Origin: Solibacillus isronensis
GTDB lineage: Bacteria; Bacillota; Bacilli; Bacillales_A; Planococcaceae
Assembly (NCBI RefSeq): GCF_023715405.1
Contig: NZ_JAMBOC010000002.1
Span: 310,001-374,000, forward strand
Length of the DNA: 64,000 nucleotides
Direction: 5' to 3'
The position numbers and the translations under genes were made by a program. This document shows, one piece after another, positions 63,921-64,000 of this stretch. The notes beneath the pieces are model-generated. The model was not told the DNA's origin and searched no databases. It worked only from the letters and a program-made list of their open reading frames with translations. Numbering within the stretch: the first letter of the stretch is position 1; each line of letters starts with the position of its first letter.

Positions 63921-64000
63921 ATGTCCAAAAAACTTGAAAATGCCTTGCTTATTATTTGGGTTGTATCTTTGACAGCAACGCTTGGATCATTGTACTTTTC
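63921..64000 (+). CDS. bdbC: Disulfide oxidoreductase BdbC/DsbB-like, N-terminal fragment (window edge)
   Basis: The 26 visible residues, MSKKLENALLIIWVVSLTAT then LGSLYF, form the first membrane helix and the ATLGSLYFS entry of BdbC/DsbB proteins, which regenerate disulfides outside the cell. CGAGGT precedes the ATG. The CxxC centre lies outside the window, so the call rests on the short N-terminal match. Confidence 0.7.
   Translation, partial: MSKKLENALLIIWVVSLTATLGSLYF

Overview
The window is AT-rich Firmicute DNA. Gene content and order closely follow recalled Bacillus subtilis neighbourhoods: yvcD-trxB/his/yvoF-ppaX-lgt-hprK; hemEHY-yhgD-yhgE-hmoB; ecsAB-hit-yhaH-scoC-prsA-serC-yhaM-yhzD-yhaR; hemZ-yheA-yheB-yheE; yhcX-yhcY-yhcZ. 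Many starts are TTG or GTG with strong AGGAGG-type ribosome sites. A YjcZ-type micro-protein suggests a spore former. The protein sequences and the GC-rich intergenic repeats look like Planococcaceae (Solibacillus/Lysinibacillus-like); this assignment is inference. No rRNA, tRNA, CRISPR array, prophage, transposase or defence island was seen, so this is mostly core chromosome.

Layout. 1-8100: trxB (cut by the window edge), the TPR gene yvcD, and a tight histidine operon hisZ-G-D-B-H-F-I on the minus strand. hisA is absent from its usual place between hisH and hisF. The operon has a good SigA promoter followed by two CTAG-centred palindromes. 8100-17200: yvoF, ppaX, lgt, hprK, a cytochrome c lipoprotein, a YitT protein, an EAL/HDOD protein, an enoyl-CoA hydratase and an S9 peptidase. 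17200-17850: a gene-free region with two inverted copies of a structured repeat. 17850-25500: acyl-CoA ligase, a complete Bce-type peptide-antibiotic sensing and export module (response regulator, kinase, ATPase, permease), lipoate ligase and the micro-gene yhfH. 25500-34800: YhgE/Pip with its TetR regulator and matching operators, a FixH-like lipoprotein, coproporphyrin-branch heme genes hemE-hemH-hemY, a divergent heme monooxygenase, and a two-gene CHR chromate transporter. 34800-44400: EcsAB, Hit, YhaH, ScoC, PrsA, SerC, YhaM and YhzD. 44400-50500: an unknown glycine-zipper membrane protein, a YhaR-type crotonase with a FadR-like operator, an FAD dehydrogenase, and serA behind a serine T-box riboswitch. 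50500-64000: SH3/NodB polysaccharide deacetylase, HAD phosphatase, ComEC-like MBL lipoprotein, hemZ, yheA/yheB/yheE, a CNNM/CorC protein, YhcX/Y/Z, and the start of a BdbC/DsbB gene.

Functional themes: amino-acid synthesis (histidine; serine through SerA, SerC and possibly a HAD phosphatase), heme synthesis balanced with heme degradation, extracytoplasmic protein folding (PrsA, Ecs, Lgt, BdbC), envelope-stress sensing (Bce, YhcYZ), and fatty-acid breakdown. The items most worth a second look are the missing hisA, the covarying inverted hairpin pair at 17311-17763, the GC-rich repeat family that sits inside otherwise conserved operons, and the unknown protein at 44358-45527.
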